A stretch of 26,409 nt of DNA from JASJHI01 sp965371355 (GTDB lineage: Bacteria > Actinomycetota > Acidimicrobiia > Acidimicrobiales > Ilumatobacteraceae): the NCBI GenBank assembly GCA_965371355.1, contig CBDUYD010000022.1, positions 1-26,409 on the forward strand. The letters run 5' to 3'. The notes beneath the pieces were generated by a model. That model was not told where the DNA came from, searched no databases, and saw only the letters and a program-made list of their open reading frames with translations. Of the stretch, positions 1 through 8,828 are shown piece after piece. The position numbers and the translations under genes are program-made. The first letter of the stretch is position 1; every line of letters begins with the position of its first letter.

Positions 1-46
1 ACACGGTCGGAGACACGGTCGGGCGGCCGGAACCTCGACCGGCAGT

Positions 47-69
47 ACTTGAGTCAAGACGACTCAAGT
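47..69. promoter_or_regulatory. HAIR operator (HspR-binding inverted repeat) upstream of dnaK
   Basis: The stretch reads CTTGAGT-N7-ACTCAAG at 48-68, an exact match to the HspR-associated inverted repeat known from Streptomyces and Mycobacterium. The symmetry extends one base outward (A47/T69) and one inward (C55/G61), giving 9-bp arms around a 5-base centre. In studied actinobacteria HspR binds this site with DnaK as co-repressor, which limits dnaK-operon transcription until unfolded protein titrates DnaK. The hspR gene is the fourth gene downstream (3902-4348), so the circuit is self-contained. A further TGACTCA at 74-80 may be an extra half-site. Confidence 0.93.
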
Positions 70-84
70 TTCCTGACTCACAGG

Positions 85-113
85 TTGCGTCGGCGGTGAT
101 CAACCTCTATGTT
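85..113 (+). promoter_or_regulatory. Candidate sigma-70-type promoter of the dnaK operon
   Basis: TTGCGT at 85-90 and TATGTT at 108-113 are separated by 17 bases. They resemble -35 and -10 hexamers and would give a start near 120 and a leader of about 40 bases before the dnaK ATG. The HAIR lies just upstream of the -35. No experimental start is available, and the -35 match is only partial. Confidence 0.45.
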
Positions 114-159
114 GAAGGGACTGTTCGCAAGAGATCACAGCAGCAACAAGGAGAAATCC

Positions 160-2013
<1,854 letters not shown>

Positions 2014-2014
2014 C

Positions 2015-2632
2015 ATGTCCGCTGACATGGGCGACGGCGACCTCGTCGACCCCGAGCTGGCGGGAATGACCGACGCCGAGACGGCGGCACCCATACCGGG
2101 TGCCGCCGCACCGGCCTCGCCGCCAGACCTCTCCTCCGACGACGACGCGCCCGAACGAGCCAGCGAGATCGACGATGTCACCGACACGATCCCGCGCCCG
2201 GAAGACCTCGCCGAGATCGACGTGCTCACCGTGATGGCCGAACGTGACGAGTACACGCAGCTCGCGCAGCGGATCCAGGCCGACTTCGACAACTTCCGCA
2301 AGCGTTCGGCCGCCCAGGCGCGGGCCGAGGCCGAGCGGGCGGCCGGGCAGCTCGCCTCGGCGCTGTTGCCAGTACTCGACGCTGCGGAGGCCGCCTACCT
2401 CAACCATCCCGAAGAGGTCGGTCCGCTGCTCAGCCAGATGCTCGGCGAACTCAAGCGCCTCGGCCTCGAGACACTCGATCTCGAGGGTCGGCCATTCGAC
2501 CCCGAGGTCGCCGAGGCGGTGGCCCACGAACCGGGCGACGGCGGCGACACCGTCATCACCGAGGTGCTCCGCAGCGGCTACAGCTGGAAGGGGCGCACGC
2601 TCCGGCCGGCGATGGTCCGCACCCGCGACTGA
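2015..2632 (+). CDS. grpE: Nucleotide exchange factor GrpE
   Basis: GrpE is the dimeric factor that releases ADP from DnaK. The predicted protein has 205 residues. An acidic, probably disordered N-terminus of about 70 residues precedes a helical segment with the DFDNFRKRS signature. This is followed by LLPVLDAAE and by the C-terminal beta domain, which carries GRPFDPEVAEAV and EVLRSGYSWKGRTLRPAMV. The ATG at 2015 follows the dnaK stop with one base between, and GAGGG at 2005-2009, inside the dnaK end, serves as the ribosome site, so translation is probably coupled. A second in-frame ATG at 2027 is possible but less well placed. Confidence 0.96.
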   Translation: MSADMGDGDLVDPELAGMTDAETAAPIPGAAAPASPPDLSSDDDAPERASEIDDVTDTIPRPEDLAEIDVLTVMAERDEYTQLAQRIQADFDNFRKRSAAQARAEAERAAGQLASALLPVLDAAEAAYLNHPEEVGPLLSQMLGELKRLGLETLDLEGRPFDPEVAEAVAHEPGDGGDTVITEVLRSGYSWKGRTLRPAMVRTRD

Positions 2633-2644
2633 GTCCGAGACCAG

Positions 2645-2704
2645 CCGGACAAATCACCGGCGAACACGGATCACCCGGACAAGCGACCGGCGAACACAGA
2701 TCAC
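2645..2704. repeat. Tandem duplication of a 30-bp unit between grpE and dnaJ
   Basis: Two adjacent 30-bp units, 2645-2674 and 2675-2704, match at 26 of 30 positions. Both begin CCGGACAA, contain ACCGGCGAACAC and end GATCAC. They fill most of the 90-base grpE-dnaJ spacer and stop just before the dnaJ ribosome-binding site (GGGAGGTGA, 2707-2715). A two-copy tandem duplication is certain, but its function is unknown. Confidence 0.9.
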
Positions 2705-2722
2705 CTGGGAGGTGACACGCTC

Positions 2723-3850
2723 ATGACCGCACAGCGAGAATGGTACGAGAAGGACTACTACGAGACGCTCGGCGTCGACGAGGGTGCCTCCGCGAAGGAG
2801 ATCACCAAGGCGTACCGCAAGCTCGCCCGCAAGCTGCATCCCGATCAGAACCCGGGTGACGACGCCGCGGAAGAGCGCTTCAAGGAAGTGACGAGCGCCT
2901 ACGACGTCATCGGCGACGACGAGCGCCGTGAGGAGTACGACGAGGTCCGTCGGATGGGCCCGATGGGCGGCATGGGTGGAGCCCCGGGCGGGCCCGGAGG
3001 CTTCTCGTTCAACGTCGGCGACATGGGCGACGGCGGGATCGGCGACATCTTGGGAGACATGTTCGGTCGTGGAGGCCGCACGGCCTACGGCTCCGGACGA
3101 TCGGGCGTCGGCCCGCGGCGCGGAGCAGACCTCCAGACGCACCTCACCCTCGACTTCGCCGATGCCGCGCAGGGGATCACGACCACGCTGCATCTCACCA
3201 CCGATGCGCAGTGCTCGACCTGCGGTGGAATCGGCGCCCGACCGGGAACCTCGCCCCGCGTCTGTTCAAGCTGTGGCGGCCGCGGTGTCGTCGACGACAA
3301 CCAGGGGATGTTCTCGTTCTCGTCGCCGTGTCGCGTGTGCCAGGGACGGGGCTCGGTGATCGATGACCCGTGCCCGACGTGCCATGCGACCGGCATCGAG
3401 AAGCGACCGCGCGAGGTCAAGACCCGTCTGCCCGCAGGCGTTCGCGACCAACAGACGATCCGGCTCAAGGGTCGAGGCGGTCCGGGTCACAACGGCGGTC
3501 CGGCGGGCGACCTGCTCGTCGACATCACGGTGCAGCCCGACCAACTCTTCGGGCGCAGCGGCGACGACCTCACGGTCAGGGTGCCGGTCACATTCGCCGA
3601 GGCCGCGATCGGGGACGACATCGAGGTGCCGACGCTCGACGGCGGGCAGGTCACGCTGCGGCTCAAGCCGGGCACCCAGAGCGGCAGCCGGCATCGCGTC
3701 AGGGGCCGTGGCATCGAGACGAAGAAGCGCACGGGCGACCTCATCGTGACCGTCGATGTCGATGTGCCACGCGAGCTCAGCGACGAGCAGCGCGCGGCGA
3801 TCGACGAACTGGCGCGGGTAACTACGATCAACCCCCGAAGCGTGACGTGA
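2723..3850 (+). CDS. dnaJ: Co-chaperone DnaJ (Hsp40, type I)
   Basis: DnaJ delivers unfolded clients to DnaK and stimulates its ATPase. The 375-residue protein is a complete type I Hsp40. The J domain covers roughly residues 9-75 with HPD in KLHPDQNPGDD, and a Gly/Phe/Met-rich linker follows. The zinc-binding domain has four modules: CSTCGGIG, CSSCGGRG, CRVCQGRG and CPTCHATG; the last departs from the usual HGxG ending. The C-terminal substrate-binding domains include LPAGVRDQQTIRLKGRGGPG. The ATG at 2723 is preceded by a strong GGGAGGTGA (2707-2715). It lies in the dnaK operon, 90 bases after grpE and 51 bases before hspR. Confidence 0.98.
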   Translation: MTAQREWYEKDYYETLGVDEGASAKEITKAYRKLARKLHPDQNPGDDAAEERFKEVTSAYDVIGDDERREEYDEVRRMGPMGGMGGAPGGPGGFSFNVGDMGDGGIGDILGDMFGRGGRTAYGSGRSGVGPRRGADLQTHLTLDFADAAQGITTTLHLTTDAQCSTCGGIGARPGTSPRVCSSCGGRGVVDDNQGMFSFSSPCRVCQGRGSVIDDPCPTCHATGIEKRPREVKTRLPAGVRDQQTIRLKGRGGPGHNGGPAGDLLVDITVQPDQLFGRSGDDLTVRVPVTFAEAAIGDDIEVPTLDGGQVTLRLKPGTQSGSRHRVRGRGIETKKRTGDLIVTVDVDVPRELSDEQRAAIDELARVTTINPRSVT

Positions 3851-3901
3851 GAATCTCGGCCATAGGGCATCGTCCAGACAGATCGACAGGGACATCGACT
3901 C

Positions 3902-4348
3902 GTGAGCAATGAAGTCGAAAACGACGAAATGGGCACGCCGCGGCAGGGCCGCGGGCCCACGCGCACCCAGGCGGTCTACGTCATCTCGGTCGCCGCCGAA
4001 CTCGCCGGAATGCATCCACAGACCTTGCGCATCTACGAGCGCCGCGGGCTGGTGAGTCCGGCGCGAACAGCGGGCGGCAACCGGCGTTACAGCGATGCCG
4101 ACATCGCGATCCTCCATCGCATCGCCGAGCTGACCGCCGAGGGGATGAACCTCGAGGGCATTCGGAGGATCATGGCGCTCGAGCTGGAGAATCGCCGACT
4201 CCGAGCCGAACTCGAAAAGGCCCGCGAACTAGCCCTCTACGCGATCGGCACGGCCGATCGACGCCAGGGCGGCGGCGATCTCGTGCCGCTGCGACAGGCG
4301 CTCGCCGTCTTCGGCCAGCGGCCGTCGATCTTCGACGACGACGAGTAG
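3902..4348 (+). CDS. hspR: Heat-shock repressor HspR (MerR family)
   Basis: HspR is a MerR-family DNA-binding repressor that recognises HAIR sites. The 148-residue product has a MerR winged-helix domain at about residues 25-95: YVISVAAELAGMHPQTLRIYE, then RRGLVSPARTAGGNRRYSDADI. A short coiled coil follows (ELENRRLRAELEKAREL), and then a variable acidic tail. The position as fourth gene after dnaJ is the standard actinobacterial arrangement, and the matching operator is at 47-69. The start is a GTG with AGGGA nine bases upstream; an in-frame ATG at 3930 lacks a ribosome site. Its stop lies only 15 bases from the end of the convergent next gene. Confidence 0.96.
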   Translation: MSNEVENDEMGTPRQGRGPTRTQAVYVISVAAELAGMHPQTLRIYERRGLVSPARTAGGNRRYSDADIAILHRIAELTAEGMNLEGIRRIMALELENRRLRAELEKARELALYAIGTADRRQGGGDLVPLRQALAVFGQRPSIFDDDE

Positions 4349-4350
4349 AC

Positions 4351-4372
4351 GATCACCGTTTGATCACCGTTT
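4351..4372. repeat. 11-bp tandem duplication at the convergent hspR/4364 gene ends
   Basis: GATCACCGTTT is present twice in direct succession, at 4351-4361 and 4362-4372. The second copy supplies the stop codon (4364-4366) and final codons of the minus-strand gene. The intergenic space is only 15 bases and shows no hairpin with a T-run. Confidence 0.85.
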
Positions 4373-5368
4373 GACGAATGCGCCGACGCGCGACCTGAAC
4401 TGCTGGAACGCTGTCGGTGCCGACCGTTCATCGAGCGGCGCCCCGCTGACGACACGTTCGATGGCCCATGGACGGGGCATCATGTCGGATAGCTGGCCTG
4501 TCGGCGCGAGTACGTCGACCGGCCGGAGCCGGCCTGCCAGACCGGCTGCACCGATCGCCGCTCCGAGCGCGACGACCACGCGCTGCGGAGCCCGGAGGTC
4601 GTGCGCGGGGAACGGCGGGTACGAGGTCTCGGCCACGCGGAGCTTGGCGCCGAGCTCGTCCGTGCCCGACCTCCGGCCGAGCGTCGCGCCGACGATCCGC
4701 CCGAGTTCGGCATCTAGTTCCGCCTCGTCGAGCACTTCGGAGAGATGATGCAATCCGACCGCCGCCGGCGCGGTCGCCAGCCCGGGGTACTCCCTCGAGC
4801 CGGGGGGCACCGATGCAGCTGCGACGGGGCCGGCTTCGTCGTAGGCGCCCGCCCAGGCATGGCCGCTTTCAGCGTCGCGTCGGACGACGCCCATCTCGCG
4901 CGGCAGGACCCGCTGGGCGGCGACGGGCGCCGGTTCGAGGTCGACGTCGACGAATCCGGCCCGTTCGACCAACTCCTGCAGTCTCCACGCCGCGGCGTGA
5001 TCCCACTTGAGGGCGATCATCCAACGGCGCGCATCCGCGTCGATCAGCATCGTCGATCCGATGTCGAGGCGCTCGGCGAGATCGTGACGCATCTCGTTCA
5101 GCTCGATCCCGGTGCGACCGGTTGCGTCGAGACGCTGGAGCGTCGCCCCCGCGGGAAACCAGGCGATTCTCGTGGGCACGTCGACCGCACCGACCTGAGC
5201 CCGCGCCCGGATCAGGGCGTCGATCGTCATCGTGTTGTCATCGGGTCGCCCGATCACCACCTCGCTCACCGCGGCGACGAGATCGGGCTCGTCCGCCGAC
5301 ATGCGGACCGCTCGCAGGACGGTCGATCCGATCTCGAGACCGATCCCGTCGCCGCGTCGCACGGTCAT
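4364..5368 (-). CDS. Hypothetical protein, possibly actin-like fold, coupled to the EccC-like gene
   Basis: I do not recognise a named family for this 334-residue soluble protein. The N-terminal GDGIGLEIGSTVLRAVRM resembles the phosphate-1 loop region of actin-fold proteins such as PilM and FtsA (DIGxxxxRAV). A small-residue segment near the C-terminus, RVVVALGAAIGAAGLAGRL, resembles the helix that closes such domains in Hsp70/actin-like proteins. There are no membrane segments or signal peptide. The start codon overlaps the stop of the upstream EccC-like gene as ATGA (5365-5368), so the two are translationally coupled and probably act together. The actin-fold assignment is tentative; a structural scaffold partner of the EccC-like protein is an alternative. 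Confidence 0.6.
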   Translation of the reverse strand: MTVRRGDGIGLEIGSTVLRAVRMSADEPDLVAAVSEVVIGRPDDNTMTIDALIRARAQVGAVDVPTRIAWFPAGATLQRLDATGRTGIELNEMRHDLAERLDIGSTMLIDADARRWMIALKWDHAAAWRLQELVERAGFVDVDLEPAPVAAQRVLPREMGVVRRDAESGHAWAGAYDEAGPVAAASVPPGSREYPGLATAPAAVGLHHLSEVLDEAELDAELGRIVGATLGRRSGTDELGAKLRVAETSYPPFPAHDLRAPQRVVVALGAAIGAAGLAGRLRPVDVLAPTGQLSDMMPRPWAIERVVSGAPLDERSAPTAFQQFRSRVGAFVKR

Positions 5369-8300
5369 CTCGGACCGCCCAGATCGTCGCCCGGACCGAG
5401 TGGTGTGATCGGGTGGGGAGGCCGGTCGACCGCCGGTTCGGCCGCGATTTCGACGATCGCGGCGGCGATGTCGTCGGGCGGCGCGGCGATCTGCACCTCG
5501 CTCGGACCCGCCGGCCGGAGTGCGCGCCCCGGCACTGTCGCGGAGAAGTCGGTGATGCTCAGCCCGAGCGTGGTGAGTTCGGCGGGATCGTCCGGGCCGA
5601 GAACCAGTCGGTCGAACGTCTCGGGCAGCGTGCGCGGGAAGAAGCGGCTCTCCGTCGCCGTCACGACGGCGCAGATTCCGTAGGGGCCGCCGTCGCGGAT
5701 CGCCCGTTCGAGGTCGATCAGGATCCCGTCGCCACCCTCACGCCTCCGCAGTCGGTCGCGAAGTCTGCCCGCGTCGTCGATCAAGATCGCGATCGCCGGC
5801 TCGCTCGCCGCGACACGATCCGCGCCACCCCACTGCTCGGCGAGATCGGCGCGCCGCGTGATCTCCTCGTCGAGGTGCTGCACGAGCGCGTCGATACGAT
5901 CGCCGTCGTCGAGCCCGATGACCGCAGCGGTGTGTGGGAGTGATCCGAGGCGAGCGAGTCGTGAGCCGACCTCGACGTCGATCTCACCGTCGACCTCGTC
6001 ATCGACCCCATCGGCATCGGGCGCCGTGTCGCCGAGCACGTACAGGTGGACATCCTCGGCCGACGAGCGCATCGCGATTCCCATCGCGAGCGTCAGCAGT
6101 ACGCCGGTTCGCTCGCTCGGGGAGCCGCCGTGGATCGCCAGCCCACCGAGCGGACCGGGCTGCCACCAGCGCGGTGGTTGGAGCTGCTCGTCGGGCAGGT
6201 CCTCGAGCGCGTACGGAACACCGTCGCCGGCGAACCGGTCGAGCATCTCGCGCAACGATAGTTCGAGCGGGAGCGGAGGGAGGCAGGGCCGGCGCTGCTC
6301 GTGCTGGCCGAGTCCCGTCGCCGCCTCGACGATCGTCTCGACGACACCGGCCAGCCGCGGATCGTCCGACCTGTCGGGCGCCAATGCGTTGAGCCTCATG
6401 AGTCGGCGCTCCATCGCGCCGGGTTCCCTGCCGATCACGAACGGTGTGATCGCGTGTGGCGAACGAGCGCCGAGCGTGGCCCCGAACGCGTCGGGGGTCT
6501 GGAGGGAGGTGATGCTGTCGCCGTCGTGCAGCACCGCCCGCCCGGGAACGAACCGCGGCGGGGACGTCTCGGGGACATCGCTTTGCGCATCGAGGCGCAA
6601 CGACAGCCGGCGTCGGGCCGCGCTCGATATCGACCGGTCGACGGCGGCGGGCCGGTGTGTCGCCGCGACGATGTGGACGCCGCACGGAGTGCCGTCGGCG
6701 ACGATGTCGAGGAGCGACGCGACGAACTCGGACCGCTCCGGTTCGGATGGTGCCACCTCGTCGAGGACGATGAGCAGATGCGGGAGCGTGGGCACGTCGC
6801 GCAGTTCGGCGTAGGCGGACCGTGAGTCGGCGCCGTGATCGCGCATCGTCTGCTCGCGCAAGGCGATCTCGGCGCGCATGCAGCGGAGCATTCGTGTGAG
6901 CCTGTTGGGGGCCGGATCGACCACGTCCTCGACCGTGTGTGGCAGGTCGGCGCACGCCGCGAACGTTCCACGTCCGGAAAGATCGATCAACACGAAGTTG
7001 AGATCGTCGGGCTGATGGTCGATCGCCAGTCCGACGATCAGACCCTCGAGGAACACGCCGGTTCCAGAGTCGTTGGCGCCGGTGACGAGCAGGCCGAGTG
7101 CTCCGTCCCCGAGCGGACATTCCACGATGCCGGCGGACGAGCGGCCGATCCGTGCGCAGAGGGTCGGCGCGCCGCGCGCCGCGATCCAGCGGGCGGCGAT
7201 CGTACCGCCATCGGGATGGTCGAGGCCGAGCATCCGTTCGAGCGACAGCTCGCGAGTGAGGGTGTCGGTCTCCGCGCGCTCGGGATCGTCGAACGATGCG
7301 AGGCGGCGTGCGGCATCGACCGCGATCGACTCGTCGGGAAGGAAGGGATGGACCCCCTCGACGCGCAGGTTCTCGGAGAAGCACTCGAGGACCGAGCCGC
7401 GCCCCTGCCGCTCCTCGAGCACGGTCGCACAGGAGGACGGGATCTCCTCGGGCGATCCGCCGAGGACGACGAAGCGCACGGGTGCGCCCTCGTCGGCGAG
7501 GAGTTCGCGCAGTGGTGACCCCCGATCGTGCCACCAGGACGGCTCGTCGAGGACCACGATCGTCAGGTGAGGCGACGGGTCGGGTACACCGTGGGGACGC
7601 GGCGGTAGCGATCGCGCCCAGGCGCGGATCTCGGCCTCGTTCGACAGGATCTGGGGATCGTCGAGCACCGTGGTGTGCGGCAGCCACTTCGTCCATTCCC
7701 ATGCGTGGACTCGTGGCATCGAGGTGATGACGGCGATGTCGAGATCTGCGGGGCCGAAGCCGATGGAGGCGTGGAGGATGAGGCCTCGCGCCGCGGCGCG
7801 CGTGAAGTCGGATCCCCCGACGAGCCCGACCCCGCGTTCGTGCCGCAGATCGACCGCGATCGTGCGCAATCGACGGTCGGACCCCTCGGCCGGTCCGGGC
7901 GCCAGGCCGATCGGGATTTGGAACGCGTCCGAATCGCTTGCTCGCCGCTGCCAGAGTGCTCGATTGTCGAGCGTGGTCATCCGCAGTGCGTCGTCGAGGT
8001 GCGAGTACTCGGGAACGCCGTCGGGTCCGAGAGGTGGACGTCGGCGGGGTGGCCGATTGAACGGCGACCTCCCATCGCGATCGACCGTACGTCGGCTGTT
8101 CGGCCGGGGGTCGACGGCGGCGTCGGTACGGCGCTCGAAGACCCGATCGGCGACCTCGACAAGACCGTGCGTCCAAGGCGTCGCCGTGGCCGGCTCGCAG
8201 GGGATCCCGTCGACCCACACCGCCCGGCCGGCGTGCGAGACCGACGCGGCGCCATCCTCCTGTACCGTGACTTGGATAGCTGATTCATCGACAGGTGCGA

Positions 8301-8643
8301 AGTCGAGTTCCGGTGCCGTCACCCGTCTTCCCGGACCGATCCGGAACTCCCCGGGTTCGAGGCCGACCCGCGTGCCGGCCCCGGTGCCCGCCACCTGCAC
8401 GAGTGTCATCGCCGCGCGCGGTGGGTCTGCGACCGCGTCGAGCAGCGAGAGAACCGATCCGGTGACGATGCCGCACGATCCGAACGTCGAACCGGTCGAC
8501 ACCGAGCGCCCATCGATCGTCACGACAGGTGGCGACGGCTGCCCGGTCACCCGCTCGAGCAGGTCGGACAGCATCAGGTCGGACTCGGATGCACGCACGA
8601 CGAGCTCCGCCTGCTCGTGTGGCGTGCGCACGACAATCTCCAT
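5365..8643 (-). CDS. EccC/EssC-like FtsK/SpoIIIE-family protein with degenerate nucleotide-binding sites
   Basis: The 1,092-residue protein resembles the motor ATPases of type VII secretion (EccC/EssC). Domains in order: an N-terminal ubiquitin-like segment (about 1-70, like YukD/EsaB), an FHA-like segment (about 80-170), the EccC domain-0 region with EWTKWLPHT (about 270-330), and two FtsK-type domains (about 490-720 and 790-1050). Walker A is degenerate in both: GANDSGTG at 522-529 replaces GxTGSGKS, with Lys to Thr, and GGSPSERT at 839-846 replaces GGPxSGKS, with Lys to Arg. The first domain keeps a Walker B-like LLIVLDEVA (623-631); the usual DFKGG is DLSGRG. The third domain of typical EccC is absent. 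The start is ATG 8643; a TTG at 8649 is possible. No transmembrane segment is evident, whereas EccC normally has them. It likely gates or scaffolds rather than hydrolyses ATP. Confidence 0.85.
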   Translation of the reverse strand: MEIVVRTPHEQAELVVRASESDLMLSDLLERVTGQPSPPVVTIDGRSVSTGSTFGSCGIVTGSVLSLLDAVADPPRAAMTLVQVAGTGAGTRVGLEPGEFRIGPGRRVTAPELDFAPVDESAIQVTVQEDGAASVSHAGRAVWVDGIPCEPATATPWTHGLVEVADRVFERRTDAAVDPRPNSRRTVDRDGRSPFNRPPRRRPPLGPDGVPEYSHLDDALRMTTLDNRALWQRRASDSDAFQIPIGLAPGPAEGSDRRLRTIAVDLRHERGVGLVGGSDFTRAAARGLILHASIGFGPADLDIAVITSMPRVHAWEWTKWLPHTTVLDDPQILSNEAEIRAWARSLPPRPHGVPDPSPHLTIVVLDEPSWWHDRGSPLRELLADEGAPVRFVVLGGSPEEIPSSCATVLEERQGRGSVLECFSENLRVEGVHPFLPDESIAVDAARRLASFDDPERAETDTLTRELSLERMLGLDHPDGGTIAARWIAARGAPTLCARIGRSSAGIVECPLGDGALGLLVTGANDSGTGVFLEGLIVGLAIDHQPDDLNFVLIDLSGRGTFAACADLPHTVEDVVDPAPNRLTRMLRCMRAEIALREQTMRDHGADSRSAYAELRDVPTLPHLLIVLDEVAPSEPERSEFVASLLDIVADGTPCGVHIVAATHRPAAVDRSISSAARRRLSLRLDAQSDVPETSPPRFVPGRAVLHDGDSITSLQTPDAFGATLGARSPHAITPFVIGREPGAMERRLMRLNALAPDRSDDPRLAGVVETIVEAATGLGQHEQRRPCLPPLPLELSLREMLDRFAGDGVPYALEDLPDEQLQPPRWWQPGPLGGLAIHGGSPSERTGVLLTLAMGIAMRSSAEDVHLYVLGDTAPDADGVDDEVDGEIDVEVGSRLARLGSLPHTAAVIGLDDGDRIDALVQHLDEEITRRADLAEQWGGADRVAASEPAIAILIDDAGRLRDRLRRREGGDGILIDLERAIRDGGPYGICAVVTATESRFFPRTLPETFDRLVLGPDDPAELTTLGLSITDFSATVPGRALRPAGPSEVQIAAPPDDIAAAIVEIAAEPAVDRPPHPITPLGPGDDLGGPR

Positions 8644-8662
8644 GATCAAGGCCGAGACTACG

Positions 8663-8697
8663 GGACGTTCGTGTCGCGCTGCGCCCCGCGAACGTCC
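8663..8697. promoter_or_regulatory. Perfect 9-bp inverted repeat in the divergent promoter region
   Basis: GGACGTTCG at 8663-8671 is mirrored exactly by CGAACGTCC at 8689-8697 with a 17-base spacer. It sits between the divergent EccC-like gene (start 8643) and the giant surface-protein gene (start near 8829). It could be an operator controlling both directions, with half-site centres 26 bp apart. It could instead be a leader hairpin in the minus-strand transcript. A shorter imperfect palindrome, GGAAAGTTTTCC, follows at 8709-8720. Confidence 0.55.
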
Positions 8698-8828
8698 GCA
8701 TCACCCGCGGAAAGTTTTCCTCAAGGTGGGGACCGAACGTGCCGATGAACTCTAGGTGGCGCGCGTTCGTCGACGCGGCCCGATCATCCCCTCTGCACTG
8801 GGGTCGTCCCAGGAAGGAATTTCCGACG

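Noticed and set aside
1..22. ACACGGTCGG direct repeat at the window edge
   Set aside because: Two copies of 10 bases with a 2-base gap are too short and too close to the edge to interpret.
5999..8218. 739-codon minus-strand open frame within the EccC-like gene
   Set aside because: Arg/Pro-rich with no motifs; it is an alternative frame of the same strand whose real frame shows EccC-like domains throughout.
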